Shown here piece after piece: positions 1-8,366 of a DNA stretch of 13,113 nucleotides. A model generated the notes under the pieces. The model was not told where the DNA came from and did no database searches. It was given only the letters and a program-made list of their open reading frames with translations. Numbering within the stretch: position 1 is the first letter of the stretch; the number at the start of each line of letters is the position of its first letter. Position numbers and translations under genes: made by a program. The stretch spans positions 1-13,113 of the forward strand of contig JAHZIU010000396.1 in assembly GCA_022601315.1 (NCBI GenBank), given 5' to 3'. Origin of the DNA: Betaproteobacteria bacterium. Lineage in GTDB: Bacteria; Pseudomonadota; Gammaproteobacteria; Burkholderiales; Nitrosomonadaceae.

Positions 1-2382
1 GGAGAAATAAATGTTTCAAGAACACTAGGCAATTTGTTTAATCTGGCTGATAAGGAAGCGCAAAAAAGAGGTGACCAATTTATTGCCTCGGAAATGTTTT
101 TATTGGCTGCGGTTAAAGACAAAGGTGAAGTTGGCAACATATTGAAACAACATGGCGCCAGTTATAGTGCATTGGAAGAAGCAGTTAATACGGTACGCGG
201 CGGTGAGCAAGTGAACAGTGCTGAAGCAGAGAGCAGCCGTGAAGCATTAAAAAAATACACGCTTGATCTGACAGAGCAAGCACGTCTCGGCAAGCTTGAC
301 CCGGTCATCGGGCGTGATGATGAGATTCGCCGCGCGATCCAGGTATTACAACGACGTACTAAAAACAATCCAGTCCTTATCGGTGAACCGGGAGTGGGGA
401 AAACAGCCATTGTAGAAGGTCTGGCGCAGCGCATTATTAATGGTGAAGTACCTGAGAATTTAAAAGACAGACGGGTTTTATCGTTGGACATGGCGGCGCT
501 TCTGGCTGGTGCTAAGTTTAGAGGAGAATTTGAAGAGCGCCTTAAATCAGTATTAAAAGAACTGGCACAGGATGAAGGCACGACTATTTTGTTTATTGAC
601 GAATTGCACACGATGGTTGGCGCTGGCAAAGCTGAGGGTGCAATGGATGCCGGCAATATGCTGAAACCAGCACTGGCCCGTGGGGAATTACATTGTGTTG
701 GCGCGACGACATTAGATGAATACCGCAAATTCATCGAAAAAGATGCCGCATTGGAAAGGCGATTTCAAAAAGTGCTCGTAGAAGAACCCACTGTTGAAGC
801 AACGATAGCCATTTTACGTGGGCTTCAGGAAAAATATGAAGTCCATCACGGTGTTGATATCACTGATCCAGCCATTGTTGCCGCCGCCGAATTGTCCAAT
901 CGCTATATTACGGATCGTTTTTTACCCGACAAAGCCATCGATCTGATCGATGAAGCTGCCGCACGCATAAGTATGGAGATAGATTCCAAACCGGAAGCAT
1001 TGGATATACTAGATCGGCGCCTGATACAACTCAAGATTGAACGTGAGGCGATTAAAAGAGAAAAAGATGAAGCTTCATTAAAACGCTTACAATTACTCGA
1101 AGACGAGATTAAACAGAAATCACGTGAATATGCTGATCTGGATGAGGTCTGGAAAACAGAAAAATCTCAAGTCCAGGGGACTCAGCATATTAAGGAGGAA
1201 ATGGAGAAGGTTAAACTGGAAATGGATGCGGCAACGCGGAAAGGAGATTGGCAAAAAGTCTCTGAACTGCAATATGGTCGTATCCCACAATTAGAATCAC
1301 AACTCCAGACACAACTCAGTGTCCAGGATAAGCAATCAAATCTTTCAGAACAAGATACCGAATCCGAACAACCAAAACTACTACGAACACAAGTAGGTGC
1401 AGAAGAAATTGCAGAAGTTATTTCACGTGCCACAGGGATTCCTGTATCAAAAATGATGCAGGGCGAACGTGACAAATTACTATTGATGGAACAAAAATTA
1501 CATGAACGTGTCATAGGACAGAATGAAGCGGTAAGACTTGTATCTGATGCAATTCGCCGTTCCCGGGCTGGTTTAGCTGACCCAAACCGGCCTTACGGGT
1601 CATTTCTATTCCTCGGCCCAACGGGTGTTGGAAAAACTGAATTATGTAAAACACTGGCAAATTTTTTGTTTGATTCAGAGGATCATTTAATTCGTATTGA
1701 TATGTCTGAATTCATGGAAAAACATTCAGTTGCACGTTTGATAGGTGCGCCCCCGGGCTATGTCGGCTATGAAGAAGGTGGATACCTGACCGAAATTGTG
1801 CGTAGAAAACCTTATTCTGTCATTCTCTTGGATGAAGTTGAAAAGGCACACCCAGATGTCTTTAATGTGTTGTTACAAGTATTAGACGATGGCAGAATGA
1901 CTGATGGACAGGGACGTACGGTCGATTTTAAGAATACGGTTATTGTCATGACGTCCAATCTTGGATCACAAATGATCCAGGAGATGGCTGGTAATGAATA
2001 TACTGCCATTAAGCAAGTGGTTATGGAAGAAGTAAAAACATATTTCCGACCAGAATTTATTAATCGTATTGATGAAGTGGTTGTTTTTCACGCATTAGAT
2101 GAGAAAGATATTCAATCAATCGCACAAATACAACTACAGCATCTACATACTCGATTAGCAAAACTGGAAATCAGCTTACAAGTGAGTAAAGAAGCACTTG
2201 CAGCATTATCACATGTTGGTTTTGATCCCGTTTTTGGTGCACGACCGCTTAAGCGAGCAATACAATCACAAATTGAGAATGCACTAGCAAAAGAGATTTT
2301 AGAAGGTAATTTTGCTGCCAAAGACACAATTTCTGTTGACTATTGCGATGGTTTGATGCAGTTTAATAAAATAGTCCAGTAG
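1..2382 (+). CDS. clpB: ATP-dependent disaggregase ClpB (5'-truncated by window edge)
   Basis: ClpB is the Hsp100 AAA+ ring chaperone that, with DnaK, threads aggregated proteins through its pore in the cytoplasm. The frame is open from base 1, and residues before the first in-window TTG still fit the family. About 65-75 N-terminal residues of the usual ~860 therefore lie upstream, and 793 are present. Seen in order: the rest of the Clp N domain; NBD1 with Walker A GEPGVGKT (382-405) and Walker B ILFIDE (586-603); the coiled-coil M domain (about 990-1330), rich in Glu/Lys/Gln; NBD2 with Walker A GPTGVGKT (1615-1638), the pore loop [13 protein letters not shown] (1744-1782), Walker B VILLDE (1819-1836), and the sensor-2 GAR motif (2236-2244). 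The linker between M domain and NBD2 is about ten residues longer than in E. coli. The gene is single and ends at its own terminator. No heat-shock promoter can be judged, as it would lie upstream of the window. Confidence 0.98.
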   Translation, partial: GEINVSRTLGNLFNLADKEAQKRGDQFIASEMFLLAAVKDKGEVGNILKQHGASYSALEEAVNTVRGGEQVNSAEAESSREALKKYTLDLTEQARLGKLDPVIGRDDEIRRAIQVLQRRTKNNPVLIGEPGVGKTAIVEGLAQRIINGEVPENLKDRRVLSLDMAALLAGAKFRGEFEERLKSVLKELAQDEGTTILFIDELHTMVGAGKAEGAMDAGNMLKPALARGELHCVGATTLDEYRKFIEKDAALERRFQKVLVEEPTVEATIAILRGLQEKYEVHHGVDITDPAIVAAAELSNRYITDRFLPDKAIDLIDEAAARISMEIDSKPEALDILDRRLIQLKIEREAIKREKDEASLKRLQLLEDEIKQKSREYADLDEVWKTEKSQVQGTQHIKEEMEKVKLEMDAATRKGDWQKVSELQYGRIPQLESQLQTQLSVQDKQSNLSEQDTESEQPKLLRTQVGAEEIAEVISRATGIPVSKMMQGERDKLLLMEQKLHERVIGQNEAVRLVSDAIRRSRAGLADPNRPYGSFLFLGPTGVGKTELCKTLANFLFDSEDHLIRIDMSEFMEKHSVARLIGAPPGYVGYEEGGYLTEIVRRKPYSVILLDEVEKAHPDVFNVLLQVLDDGRMTDGQGRTVDFKNTVIVMTSNLGSQMIQEMAGNEYTAIKQVVMEEVKTYFRPEFINRIDEVVVFHALDEKDIQSIAQIQLQHLHTRLAKLEISLQVSKEALAALSHVGFDPVFGARPLKRAIQSQIENALAKEILEGNFAAKDTISVDYCDGLMQFNKIVQ

Positions 2383-2415
2383 AATGTTATTTGTTAGTTT
2401 AATTGCAAGTCATAC

Positions 2416-2460
2416 ATCTCAGCTTGGCATTACTACCGAGCTGAGATAGTTCTTTTCTTA
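2416..2460 (+). terminator. Probable intrinsic terminator after clpB
   Basis: A 12-bp stem (2416-2427 with 2436-2447, one T.G wobble, otherwise perfect) closes an 8-base loop and is followed by a T-rich run (2451-2460). It starts 34 bases past the clpB stop. The tail is interrupted by C and A, so termination may be incomplete, but stem and tail fit Rho-independent termination and separate clpB from dapA. Confidence 0.8.
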
Positions 2461-2546
2461 TTAGAAAAAATCCGGCATATACTGCGAATCTACTTAATTG
2501 ATGCGAGTTTCGGGTAAAATACGTTTTTTTCACGGGATAGATAGTC

Positions 2547-3434
2547 ATGTTTAAAGGTAGCTTGGTTGCTATCGTCACTCCTATGGAGACAGATGGTAGT
2601 CTAGACCTGGAACGTTTTCGCACCCTTATTGACTTCCACATAGAACAAGGCACCGATGGTATTGTCGTGGTAGGCACGACGGGTGAATCACCCACCGTTG
2701 ATTTTGATGAACATCGACTGCTGATGCAAACTGCGGTTGATCATGTGGCTGGTCGTATACCAGTAATCGCTGGCACTGGTGGGAATTCAACACGCGAAGC
2801 AATTGGTTTATCAATTGACGCAAAGACTGCAGGGGTAGATGCTTGTCTTTCCGTAGCACCATATTACAACAAACCAACCCAGCAAGGGTTATATCAGCAT
2901 TTCAAGGCGATTGCTGAAGCAGTAGATATCCCCCTTATTTTGTATAATGTGCCGGGTAGAACCGTTGCAGATATTGCTAACGACACTGCACTACGCTTAG
3001 CACAAGTACCCAATATCATTGGCATCAAAGATGCGACTGGTAATATTGGAAGAGGATCTGATTTATTGCGCCGTGCACCGTCTGATTTCTTCATTTACAG
3101 CGGTGATGACATAAGTGCGCTAGCGTTATTGTTACTAGGCGGGCATGGCACTATTTCCGTTACTGCAAATGTTGCGCCCAACTTAATGCATAAAATGTGT
3201 GCAGCTGCATTTTCTGGCGATTTAAATACAGCACGGGCAATCAACAATAAACTAATGAGGCTACATGTTGACTTATTTGTAGAATCCAATCCAATTCCGG
3301 TAAAGTGGGCTGTTGCACAAATGGGGCTTATTTCTTCAGGTTTGCGTTCACCATTAACACCATTATCTGATGAGCACCATCAACTTGTCAGAGATGCGAT
3401 GAATTTAGCCAATATTCTCGATTCCAAGGGGTAA
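2547..3434 (+). CDS. dapA: 4-hydroxy-tetrahydrodipicolinate synthase
   Basis: DapA condenses pyruvate with aspartate semialdehyde, the first committed step to diaminopimelate and lysine, in the cytoplasm. The 295 residues align end to end with the E. coli enzyme. Lys161 (in GIKDATGN) is the Schiff-base lysine; Thr44 and Thr45 (GTTGES), Tyr107 (PYYN) and Tyr133 with Arg138 (YNVPGRT) form the catalytic relay and substrate site. In the lysine feedback site Ser48, His56, Asn80, Glu84 and Tyr106 are kept, but the E. coli His53 is Phe and Ala49 is Pro. The ATG at 2547 gives the family's standard N-terminus; its ribosome site is weak (GGGA at 2534-2537). A -10-like TAAAAT lies at 2515-2520, without a convincing -35 box. 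The bamC start follows after one base, so the two are co-transcribed. Confidence 0.97.
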   Translation: MFKGSLVAIVTPMETDGSLDLERFRTLIDFHIEQGTDGIVVVGTTGESPTVDFDEHRLLMQTAVDHVAGRIPVIAGTGGNSTREAIGLSIDAKTAGVDACLSVAPYYNKPTQQGLYQHFKAIAEAVDIPLILYNVPGRTVADIANDTALRLAQVPNIIGIKDATGNIGRGSDLLRRAPSDFFIYSGDDISALALLLLGGHGTISVTANVAPNLMHKMCAAAFSGDLNTARAINNKLMRLHVDLFVESNPIPVKWAVAQMGLISSGLRSPLTPLSDEHHQLVRDAMNLANILDSKG

Positions 3435-3451
3435 AATGAGGGGTAAAATGA
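3428..3451 (+). repeat. 12-bp perfect tandem duplication spanning dapA stop and bamC starts
   Basis: GGGGTAAAATGA occurs twice head to tail (3428-3439 and 3440-3451). Each copy carries a G-rich ribosome-site-like block and an ATG four bases later, so bamC has two in-frame starts (3436 and 3448). The first copy also contains the dapA TAA stop. Confidence 0.95.
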
Positions 3452-4596
3452 CAAAAGTGAGACGGCAGAGTGTAACTATACTATATTCGGCACTGATACT
3501 TTCGTTAGCATTAACAGGTTGTAATATTTTCTCTGAAAACAAGAAAATAGACTATAAATCAACGGGAAGATTACCAGCATTGGATGTCCCGCCTGATTTA
3601 ATCACACCGATTACAGATGATCGCTATGCTATTCCAGACGCTGATTCGCCGGGTAGCACAACGTTCTCTTCTTATAGTAATGAACAGGGAACTCAACCAA
3701 GAGTCGGCTCCTCTTCTCTGTTGCCCATGTCAGTCCAAGATGTGCATATTGAGCGCGCAGGCACGCAACGCTGGCTGGTTATCCCTCAAGCACCAGAAGC
3801 AGTATGGCCAATCGTTAAAGAATTCTGGCAGGAGTTGGGGTTTTTAATCAAAACTGAAGTTCCTGAAGCGGGCGTAATGGAAACGGATTGGGCAGAAAAT
3901 CGTGCCAGCATTCCTCAAGATTTTATTCGAAATTTTCTTTCTACTTTTTTAGATAGTATTTATTCCGCTGCTGAACGAGATAAGTTTCGAACACGCCTGG
4001 AGCGAAATGAAAATGGTTATACCGAAGTTTACATTAGTCACCGTGGTATGGACGAAGTACTGGAGGGCGGAAGCACACAGCGCACTATCTGGCAACCTCG
4101 CCCTTCTGATCCGGATCTTGAGGCTGAAATGCTTTCTCGATTAATGATTCGATTTGGCGTCGAGGAAGAACGCGCTAAACTTGAACTTGCAACAGTAGGT
4201 ACGACTCAGGATCGTGCATATATTGATACTGATACAGGACAAACACTCATCGTCGATGAAGCATTTGATCGGTCTTGGCGTCGTGTTGGATTAGCACTTG
4301 ATCGAATTGGATTTACAGTTGAAGACAGAAATCGTATTGATGGCATCTATTATGTACGTTATATCGATCCTGAATCAGATAGCCATAAAACGGGCGATGA
4401 TGATGGCCTCTTATCAGGGCTAATGTTTTGGCGTAAAAATGATGAAAAAGATTCCAATGCAGACAAATATCATATCTTGGTCAGAGAAGTCGGAACAAAT
4501 AGCAGCATTGTTACCGTCTTGAATGAAGATAACACACCGGTAAGTGCCAGTATCGCTACACGCATTCTTAATTTGCTACATGAGCAACTTAAATAA
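3436..4596 (+). CDS. bamC: Outer-membrane assembly lipoprotein BamC (NlpB)
   Basis: BamC is an accessory lipoprotein of the Bam complex that inserts beta-barrel proteins into the outer membrane. The N-terminus has a basic region, a hydrophobic stretch and the lipobox LTGC with Cys29 as the lipidated residue (Cys25 if the second ATG, 3448, is used). Residues 40-67 match the unstructured BamC segment that contacts BamD (LPALDVPPDL, then ITDDRYAIP). Two helix-grip domains follow, about 110-215 and 268-386, joined by a helical linker (225-255). At 386 residues it is longer than the 344-residue E. coli protein, with an inserted helix-rich part around 155-190. The dapA-bamC order is conserved in many proteobacteria. 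Either ATG could be used. The second has GAGGGG four bases before it, is closer to typical lengths and is slightly preferred, but 3436 cannot be excluded. Confidence 0.93.
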   Translation: MRGKMTKVRRQSVTILYSALILSLALTGCNIFSENKKIDYKSTGRLPALDVPPDLITPITDDRYAIPDADSPGSTTFSSYSNEQGTQPRVGSSSLLPMSVQDVHIERAGTQRWLVIPQAPEAVWPIVKEFWQELGFLIKTEVPEAGVMETDWAENRASIPQDFIRNFLSTFLDSIYSAAERDKFRTRLERNENGYTEVYISHRGMDEVLEGGSTQRTIWQPRPSDPDLEAEMLSRLMIRFGVEEERAKLELATVGTTQDRAYIDTDTGQTLIVDEAFDRSWRRVGLALDRIGFTVEDRNRIDGIYYVRYIDPESDSHKTGDDDGLLSGLMFWRKNDEKDSNADKYHILVREVGTNSSIVTVLNEDNTPVSASIATRILNLLHEQLK

Positions 4597-4685
4597 GGTA
4601 ATACTATAATTAATAAATCGAACTGTAATGATCAAGTCTTGAAGTAAAAATTATAGTTCTATCGTACAGTAGGCGGAACCACAAA

Positions 4686-4714
4686 AGGTTGCCCAGGATC
4701 TCCTTGGGCAGCTT
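4686..4714 (+). other. RNA-type hairpin in leader of the zinc-ribbon membrane protein gene
   Basis: Bases 4686-4697 and 4703-4714 form a 12-bp stem with three G.T wobbles around a 5-base loop (ATCTC). There is no following T-run, so it is not an ordinary terminator. A possible enclosing pairing is GGAACC (4675-4680) with GGTTCC (4758-4763), and AACC of the first strand can alternatively pair with GGTT at 4687-4690. The rest of the 196-base gap holds a 9-bp AT-rich inverted repeat (ACTATAATT 4603-4611 with 4649-4657) and no gene. It may be a cis-regulatory leader or a small RNA; no known riboswitch class was recognised. Confidence 0.5.
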
Positions 4715-4792
4715 CCTAGGAAAGGCCGATATCTAACAAACAGATCCAAAATTTCTAGGTTCCATCGTGTCAATCATAATCTGGAGCTTGTA

Positions 4793-6187
4793 ATGGATAT
4801 TTCGTTTTATCTGCTAAGTCTTGCTGTTATTCCGCTCTTTGCTGCAAGAGGTGCGCTCTCACTATTGTGCATGGTTCTTCTGGCAGAATATTATGTATAT
4901 CTCAGGTATTTAGGCATTGACCCAGACAGTTTATTGACACAACTTGCAGATGCACCCGGATCATCTCTTTGGCTTGATGCTAGCTTACATGAATGGCTTA
5001 TATCAACCACAACCCCCCTGGCATTACTCACCGCTCTGCCGGAATGGTTAACATCTCCGACATCAATAGGTGTGCTGTTTGTCCTAAGTATCATTGAGTA
5101 TATCTATAACAAATCTCCTGATATGCGCCAGCTTTTTCCATTTGGGGAATCAGAGCTAAAAGGGATATTTGCAGCCACATTATGCTTTTCTCTAGTTGGC
5201 GGGAATATTGAAGATCTTGTTCAACATTTTAAACATGCAGGTGTTACCTCTGATTTTGCAGGGTTTATCTCGATTGAATATGTATGGTCTTTTGTTGTTG
5301 GCTGTCTTACCTGGTTCGTATCTGGCATAAGAAATGGCTTTTACTTATTATTAACAGAAATGGACCCAACAGATGAAATTGGTGTTCGCAACTTACTTTC
5401 TTTTGTGGAAACCAGCCTGGGCATTTTTGGCCCATTATTTGTTGTGCTCATGCCCCTCGCAGCAGTTATTGTTGCCGGTCTGGCTGTATTAATCCTGTAT
5501 TTAATTAAATATCAGTTAGAAAAAAGAGAGGCCAAACAGTATCGCGCCTGTACGAATTGTGGCCACGAGAATCATCTTTGTGCGCCTAATTGCGGACAAT
5601 GTAATACAGTTATGCAATCACCGGTTGCTGTAGGTTGGTTCGGACAGGCAACTGAAACACCAATAACAAATTTGCATCAGCATAAATTGGAACTGCTAGA
5701 AAACAAGCGTTGCAGCTACTGTGCAGCAAGATCCAAAGAAAATGGACTCAATATTGATTGTGAAGTTTGTGGCAAACCGTTTTTTGGCACTATTGAAGAA
5801 ATCGACGCTTATTTAGCACATCTGCGGAAGAAATTGCCTAAAACATTACTGGTTACCGCTGCCTTTAGTGCAATCCCCATTGTTGGCATTATTCCTGGTA
5901 TTTTGTATTACCGGTTAGCATTAATCAGTGGTTTGCGTCTGTATTTACCACGTATATCCAATTTTTGGGCACGATGGTTTGTTCGACTTGGCAGCCTGAC
6001 ACTACTTTTTTTACAATGGATTCCCGGTCTAGGTATTGTATCGTTACCATTGATGTGTCTACTCAATTATGGCGTATATTCTTCAAGTTTTAATAGGCAG
6101 CGAGAAAAACACATTTCAAATAAACCCGCTTTTGAAGCCCAGAGACAGATTCAAAGCCCGAGCCTGGATACTAATAATACTAAGTAA
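4793..6187 (+). CDS. Polytopic membrane protein with double zinc ribbon, function unknown
   Basis: I do not recognise the family with confidence. The 464-residue product has hydrophobic segments at about 3-30, 92-106, 123-136, 160-178, 205-238, 351-375 and 398-428. Between the fifth and sixth lies a soluble region with two successive zinc ribbons: Cys253/Cys256 with Cys267/Cys270 (plus Cys263), and Cys307/Cys310 with Cys323/Cys326. The C-terminal tail after 430 is polar. A membrane protein with an internal double zinc ribbon recalls PqiA-type or DUF4126-type proteins only loosely. The start is set by GGAG (4783-4786) six bases before the ATG. It stands alone, behind a leader with a strong hairpin, and its 3' end overlaps the convergent dehydrogenase gene by eight bases. 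No substrate or pathway can be assigned. Confidence 0.85.
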   Translation: MDISFYLLSLAVIPLFAARGALSLLCMVLLAEYYVYLRYLGIDPDSLLTQLADAPGSSLWLDASLHEWLISTTTPLALLTALPEWLTSPTSIGVLFVLSIIEYIYNKSPDMRQLFPFGESELKGIFAATLCFSLVGGNIEDLVQHFKHAGVTSDFAGFISIEYVWSFVVGCLTWFVSGIRNGFYLLLTEMDPTDEIGVRNLLSFVETSLGIFGPLFVVLMPLAAVIVAGLAVLILYLIKYQLEKREAKQYRACTNCGHENHLCAPNCGQCNTVMQSPVAVGWFGQATETPITNLHQHKLELLENKRCSYCAARSKENGLNIDCEVCGKPFFGTIEEIDAYLAHLRKKLPKTLLVTAAFSAIPIVGIIPGILYYRLALISGLRLYLPRISNFWARWFVRLGSLTLLFLQWIPGLGIVSLPLMCLLNYGVYSSSFNRQREKHISNKPAFEAQRQIQSPSLDTNNTK

Positions 6188-7139
6188 TACCGACTTGATT
6201 AAAGGGCTTATTTTGAAAAAAATTATTGATATTTTCCGCTATTTGATCCAATAAACGTTGTCTGGATTCTCTGCTGGCCCAGGCAATGTGCGGGGTTACA
6301 ATCAGATTAGGTAATTGGTATTGTAATATCATACTGTCTTTTGCAGGCGGCTCCTCTTGCAAAACATCGATACCTGCACCTGCAATACTATTTGTCGATA
6401 AACTATGTAGCAGGTCTTTTTCATTCAGTAACCCGCCGCGTGCTGTATTTATAAGATATGCCGTGGGCTTCATCAATTCAAGTTCTCTGCGGCTTATCAA
6501 GTTACGCGTTTCTGGTGAAAGCGGGCAATGCAGTGTTATGAAATCCGCTTGTCCGATTACTTCGTCAAATGCTGTTCTACCAGATCGTGCAGGTTTGTTT
6601 TTATGTTCCGCTATTAATACATTCATGCCGAATGCTTCGGCGACTTTAGCCACGCCCCTACCCAATTCACCGTAACCGATTATTCCCAAAGTTTTACCAG
6701 ACAATTCTTCAATACTAAAGTCAAGTGGACAAAAGTATTTGCTGGCCTGCCAACCACCACTTTTTACTAAGGCCTGATATTCCAAAAATCGGCACGATAA
6801 ATTCAGCATGAGCATTAAAACATGTTGCACGACAGATGATGTGGCATAACCGCGTACATTACAAACAGGAATATTGCGTTCAGCCGCAGCAGAAAGATCG
6901 ACATTGTTGAATCCGGTTGCAGCGATACATATTAATTTCAAGCGATTTGCTGCAAAGATTGCTTCGCGATTAAGAAACACTTTGTTGTTAACAATGATTT
7001 CTGCTTCCTTGATTCTCTCCAACACCTCCTGCTCAGAAGAATCTTGGTAGTATCGCCAGGGAGATATCGCCTGTTCCAGTGCCGTACAGTCCATATCACC
7101 ACGGCTACCGGAACCAAAATCAAGAAAAACTGCACGCAT
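6180..7139 (-). CDS. D-2-hydroxyacid dehydrogenase (hydroxypyruvate/glycerate reductase type)
   Basis: A cytoplasmic NAD(P)H-dependent oxidoreductase interconverting a 2-keto acid and a D-2-hydroxy acid. The 319 residues match the family length. The nucleotide-binding motif GYGELG is at 155-160 and the substrate-side ATGFNNVD at 74-81. The catalytic triad is Arg234 (TARGG), Glu263 (QEEPP) and His284 (TPHIAW). The acidic Glu178 at the end of the second Rossmann strand favours NADH over NADPH. ATGFNNVD and the overall pattern fit glycerate dehydrogenase/hydroxypyruvate reductase (HprA) best, but substrate cannot be read from sequence alone. The ATG at 7139 has GGAG (7147-7150) upstream and a near-consensus promoter. 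With gph nearby, a role in two- and three-carbon acid recycling is plausible but inferred. Confidence 0.93.
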   Translation of the reverse strand: MRAVFLDFGSGSRGDMDCTALEQAISPWRYYQDSSEQEVLERIKEAEIIVNNKVFLNREAIFAANRLKLICIAATGFNNVDLSAAAERNIPVCNVRGYATSSVVQHVLMLMLNLSCRFLEYQALVKSGGWQASKYFCPLDFSIEELSGKTLGIIGYGELGRGVAKVAEAFGMNVLIAEHKNKPARSGRTAFDEVIGQADFITLHCPLSPETRNLISRRELELMKPTAYLINTARGGLLNEKDLLHSLSTNSIAGAGIDVLQEEPPAKDSMILQYQLPNLIVTPHIAWASRESRQRLLDQIAENINNFFQNKPFNQVGIT

Positions 7140-7168
7140 TTATTCGCTCCAATTGTATTGTTATGTGA

Positions 7169-7198
7169 ATTATATAAAGTAGAAAATAATAGCCGCAA
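7169..7198 (-). promoter_or_regulatory. Candidate sigma-70 promoter of the D-2-hydroxyacid dehydrogenase gene
   Basis: On the minus strand TTGCGG (7193-7198) is followed after 18 bases by a perfect TATAAT (7169-7174), which lies 29 bases before the start codon. The -35 box is only a half match, so strength is uncertain. Confidence 0.5.
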
Positions 7199-7214
7199 AA
7201 TTGTATTTATAACA

Positions 7215-7241
7215 CTGTATGATCATATCGTAACGATACAG
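7215..7241. promoter_or_regulatory. Operator-like inverted repeat between divergent genes
   Basis: Two nested inverted repeats occupy this stretch: CTGTAT (7215-7220) with ATACAG (7236-7241), and TATCGT (7226-7231), one base, ACGATA (7233-7238). They lie upstream of the dehydrogenase promoter and about 50 bases before tpm, a position suited to a regulator of either gene. No known operator was matched. Confidence 0.35.
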
Positions 7242-7290
7242 ATGAATAGATTCAGACATTTCAAATTACTGTAACAGGGGATACGCCTAT

Positions 7291-7962
7291 ATGACAAAAG
7301 AATATTGGTTAGATCGATGGGAACATGACGAAATTGGCTTTCACCAAAATGAAATTAACCCATACTTGCGTCAGTATTGGCGGGAATTAAACTTGCCCAG
7401 TGACTGTAAGGACTGTCAAGTATTCGTACCATTGTGCGGTAAAAGCCATGATTTGCTTTGGTTGCGTGAGCAAGGTCATAAAGTATTAGGCGTAGAATTC
7501 AGCACCCAGGCAGTGCAAGCATTTTTTGACGAAAACAAACTTAGCCCGCAGCTTCAAACCCTTGAAAAACTGGAATGCCTAAGTGCAAATGATATTAGTA
7601 TTCTATGCGGTGATTTTTTTGACGTGCACTATCACCATCTGTCGCAGGTAGGCGCAGTTTATGACCGCGCATCATTGGTTGCGTTATCGCCGGAAATACG
7701 TAAAAAATACGTACGCCACCTTTTAGATATCCTGCCACCAGCCACCCAGATTTTATTGATTACATTTGACTATCCACAGTTTGAAATGCCCGGCCCACCA
7801 TTTGCAGTTTCAGCGGAAGAAGTCAGAGCACTCTATGATCAACATGCCCAGATTCATTTACTGGCGAAATTCGACGTAACCGCACAGAATCCACGCTATC
7901 AGGCGTATGGTCTAAGTAAAGTCCAAGAAAGTATATATTTGCTAACAACAAATCCCAAATAA
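7291..7962 (+). CDS. tpm: Thiopurine S-methyltransferase
   Basis: An S-adenosylmethionine-dependent methyltransferase of the TPMT family; bacterial members methylate thiopurines and can methylate oxidised selenium and tellurium species. The N-terminal pattern (YWLDRW...IGFHQ, residues 5-19) and the SAM-binding VPLCGKSHDLLWL (46-58) with GVEFS (67-71), GDFFD (107-111) and YDRASLVAL (124-132) are diagnostic. The length of 223 fits the family (about 215-225). The ATG at 7291 has AGGGG (7276-7280) ten bases upstream. The gene stands alone, transcribed away from the dehydrogenase, and its stop lies only 14 bases from the convergent apaG stop with no clear terminator between. The physiological substrate in this organism is unknown. 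Confidence 0.95.
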   Translation: MTKEYWLDRWEHDEIGFHQNEINPYLRQYWRELNLPSDCKDCQVFVPLCGKSHDLLWLREQGHKVLGVEFSTQAVQAFFDENKLSPQLQTLEKLECLSANDISILCGDFFDVHYHHLSQVGAVYDRASLVALSPEIRKKYVRHLLDILPPATQILLITFDYPQFEMPGPPFAVSAEEVRALYDQHAQIHLLAKFDVTAQNPRYQAYGLSKVQESIYLLTTNPK

Positions 7963-7976
7963 ATCATCAATGTAAA

Positions 7977-8360
7977 TTAATGAATCACTCTTGGCACGCT
8001 TAGAATAAATTCAGGTATCGAAACATCAAAATGAACGCCATCTTCTGCCGCCATTTGATAGCTTCCTTTCATCGAACCAACAGATGATGAAATAACCGTA
8101 CCACTGGTATATTCAAAGCTATCACCAGGCCGCAGCAATGGCTGCTCACCGACCACCCCTAACCCACGAACTTCCTGAATACTGCCATCGCCACTGTCTA
8201 TAATCCAGTGTCGACTAATTAACTGCGTTGCAACTAATCCATTATTTTCAATGGTGATTGTGTATGCGAACACATGACGTGCTTCATCTTCTGAAGATTG
8301 ATCAGGTAAGTAAGTCGTACGAATACTAATATCTATTTCATATTTATTATTTTCTGACAT
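7977..8360 (-). CDS. apaG: Co2+/Mg2+ efflux-associated protein ApaG
   Basis: ApaG is a small fibronectin-type beta-sandwich protein linked to cobalt resistance and magnesium efflux and, in some species, to diadenosine tetraphosphate metabolism; its biochemical role is unsettled. From the ATG at 8360 the product is 127 residues, matching the usual ~125, and starts MSENNKYEIDISI in line with the family. The conserved glycine-rich GVVGEQP (68-74), LRPGDSFEYTSG (76-87) and GSMKGSYQM (95-103) are present. The frame stays open to an ATG at 8462, adding 34 residues that no ApaG needs, so I chose the inner start. Its ribosome site is weak. A -35/-10 pair placed so that transcription would begin at about the A of the ATG suggests a possibly leaderless message. 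It is divergent from rpe, an arrangement frequent in betaproteobacteria. Confidence 0.93.
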   Translation of the reverse strand: MSENNKYEIDISIRTTYLPDQSSEDEARHVFAYTITIENNGLVATQLISRHWIIDSGDGSIQEVRGLGVVGEQPLLRPGDSFEYTSGTVISSSVGSMKGSYQMAAEDGVHFDVSIPEFILSVPRVIH

Positions 8361-8366
8361 TTGCCC

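Noticed and set aside
34-36. TTG as the start of ClpB
   Set aside because: The frame is open to base 1 and the family is about 70 residues longer at the N-terminus, so the gene runs off the window.
162-734. Antisense open frame of 190 codons inside clpB
   Set aside because: Lies opposite a certain gene, with low-complexity Ser/Arg-rich content and no recognisable domain; typical shadow frame.
4603-4657. AT-rich 9-bp inverted repeat after bamC as a terminator
   Set aside because: The 37-base loop and all-AT-type stem without a T-run make a chance match in AT-rich DNA likely.
4686-4714. Hairpin as a tRNA, SRP RNA or intrinsic terminator
   Set aside because: No cloverleaf, no SRP GGAAG/GCAGCC tetraloop layout, and no T-run after the stem.
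6286-6675. Plus-strand open frame of 129 codons opposite the dehydrogenase
   Set aside because: Shadow of the catalytic-domain coding sequence; no ribosome site or domain.
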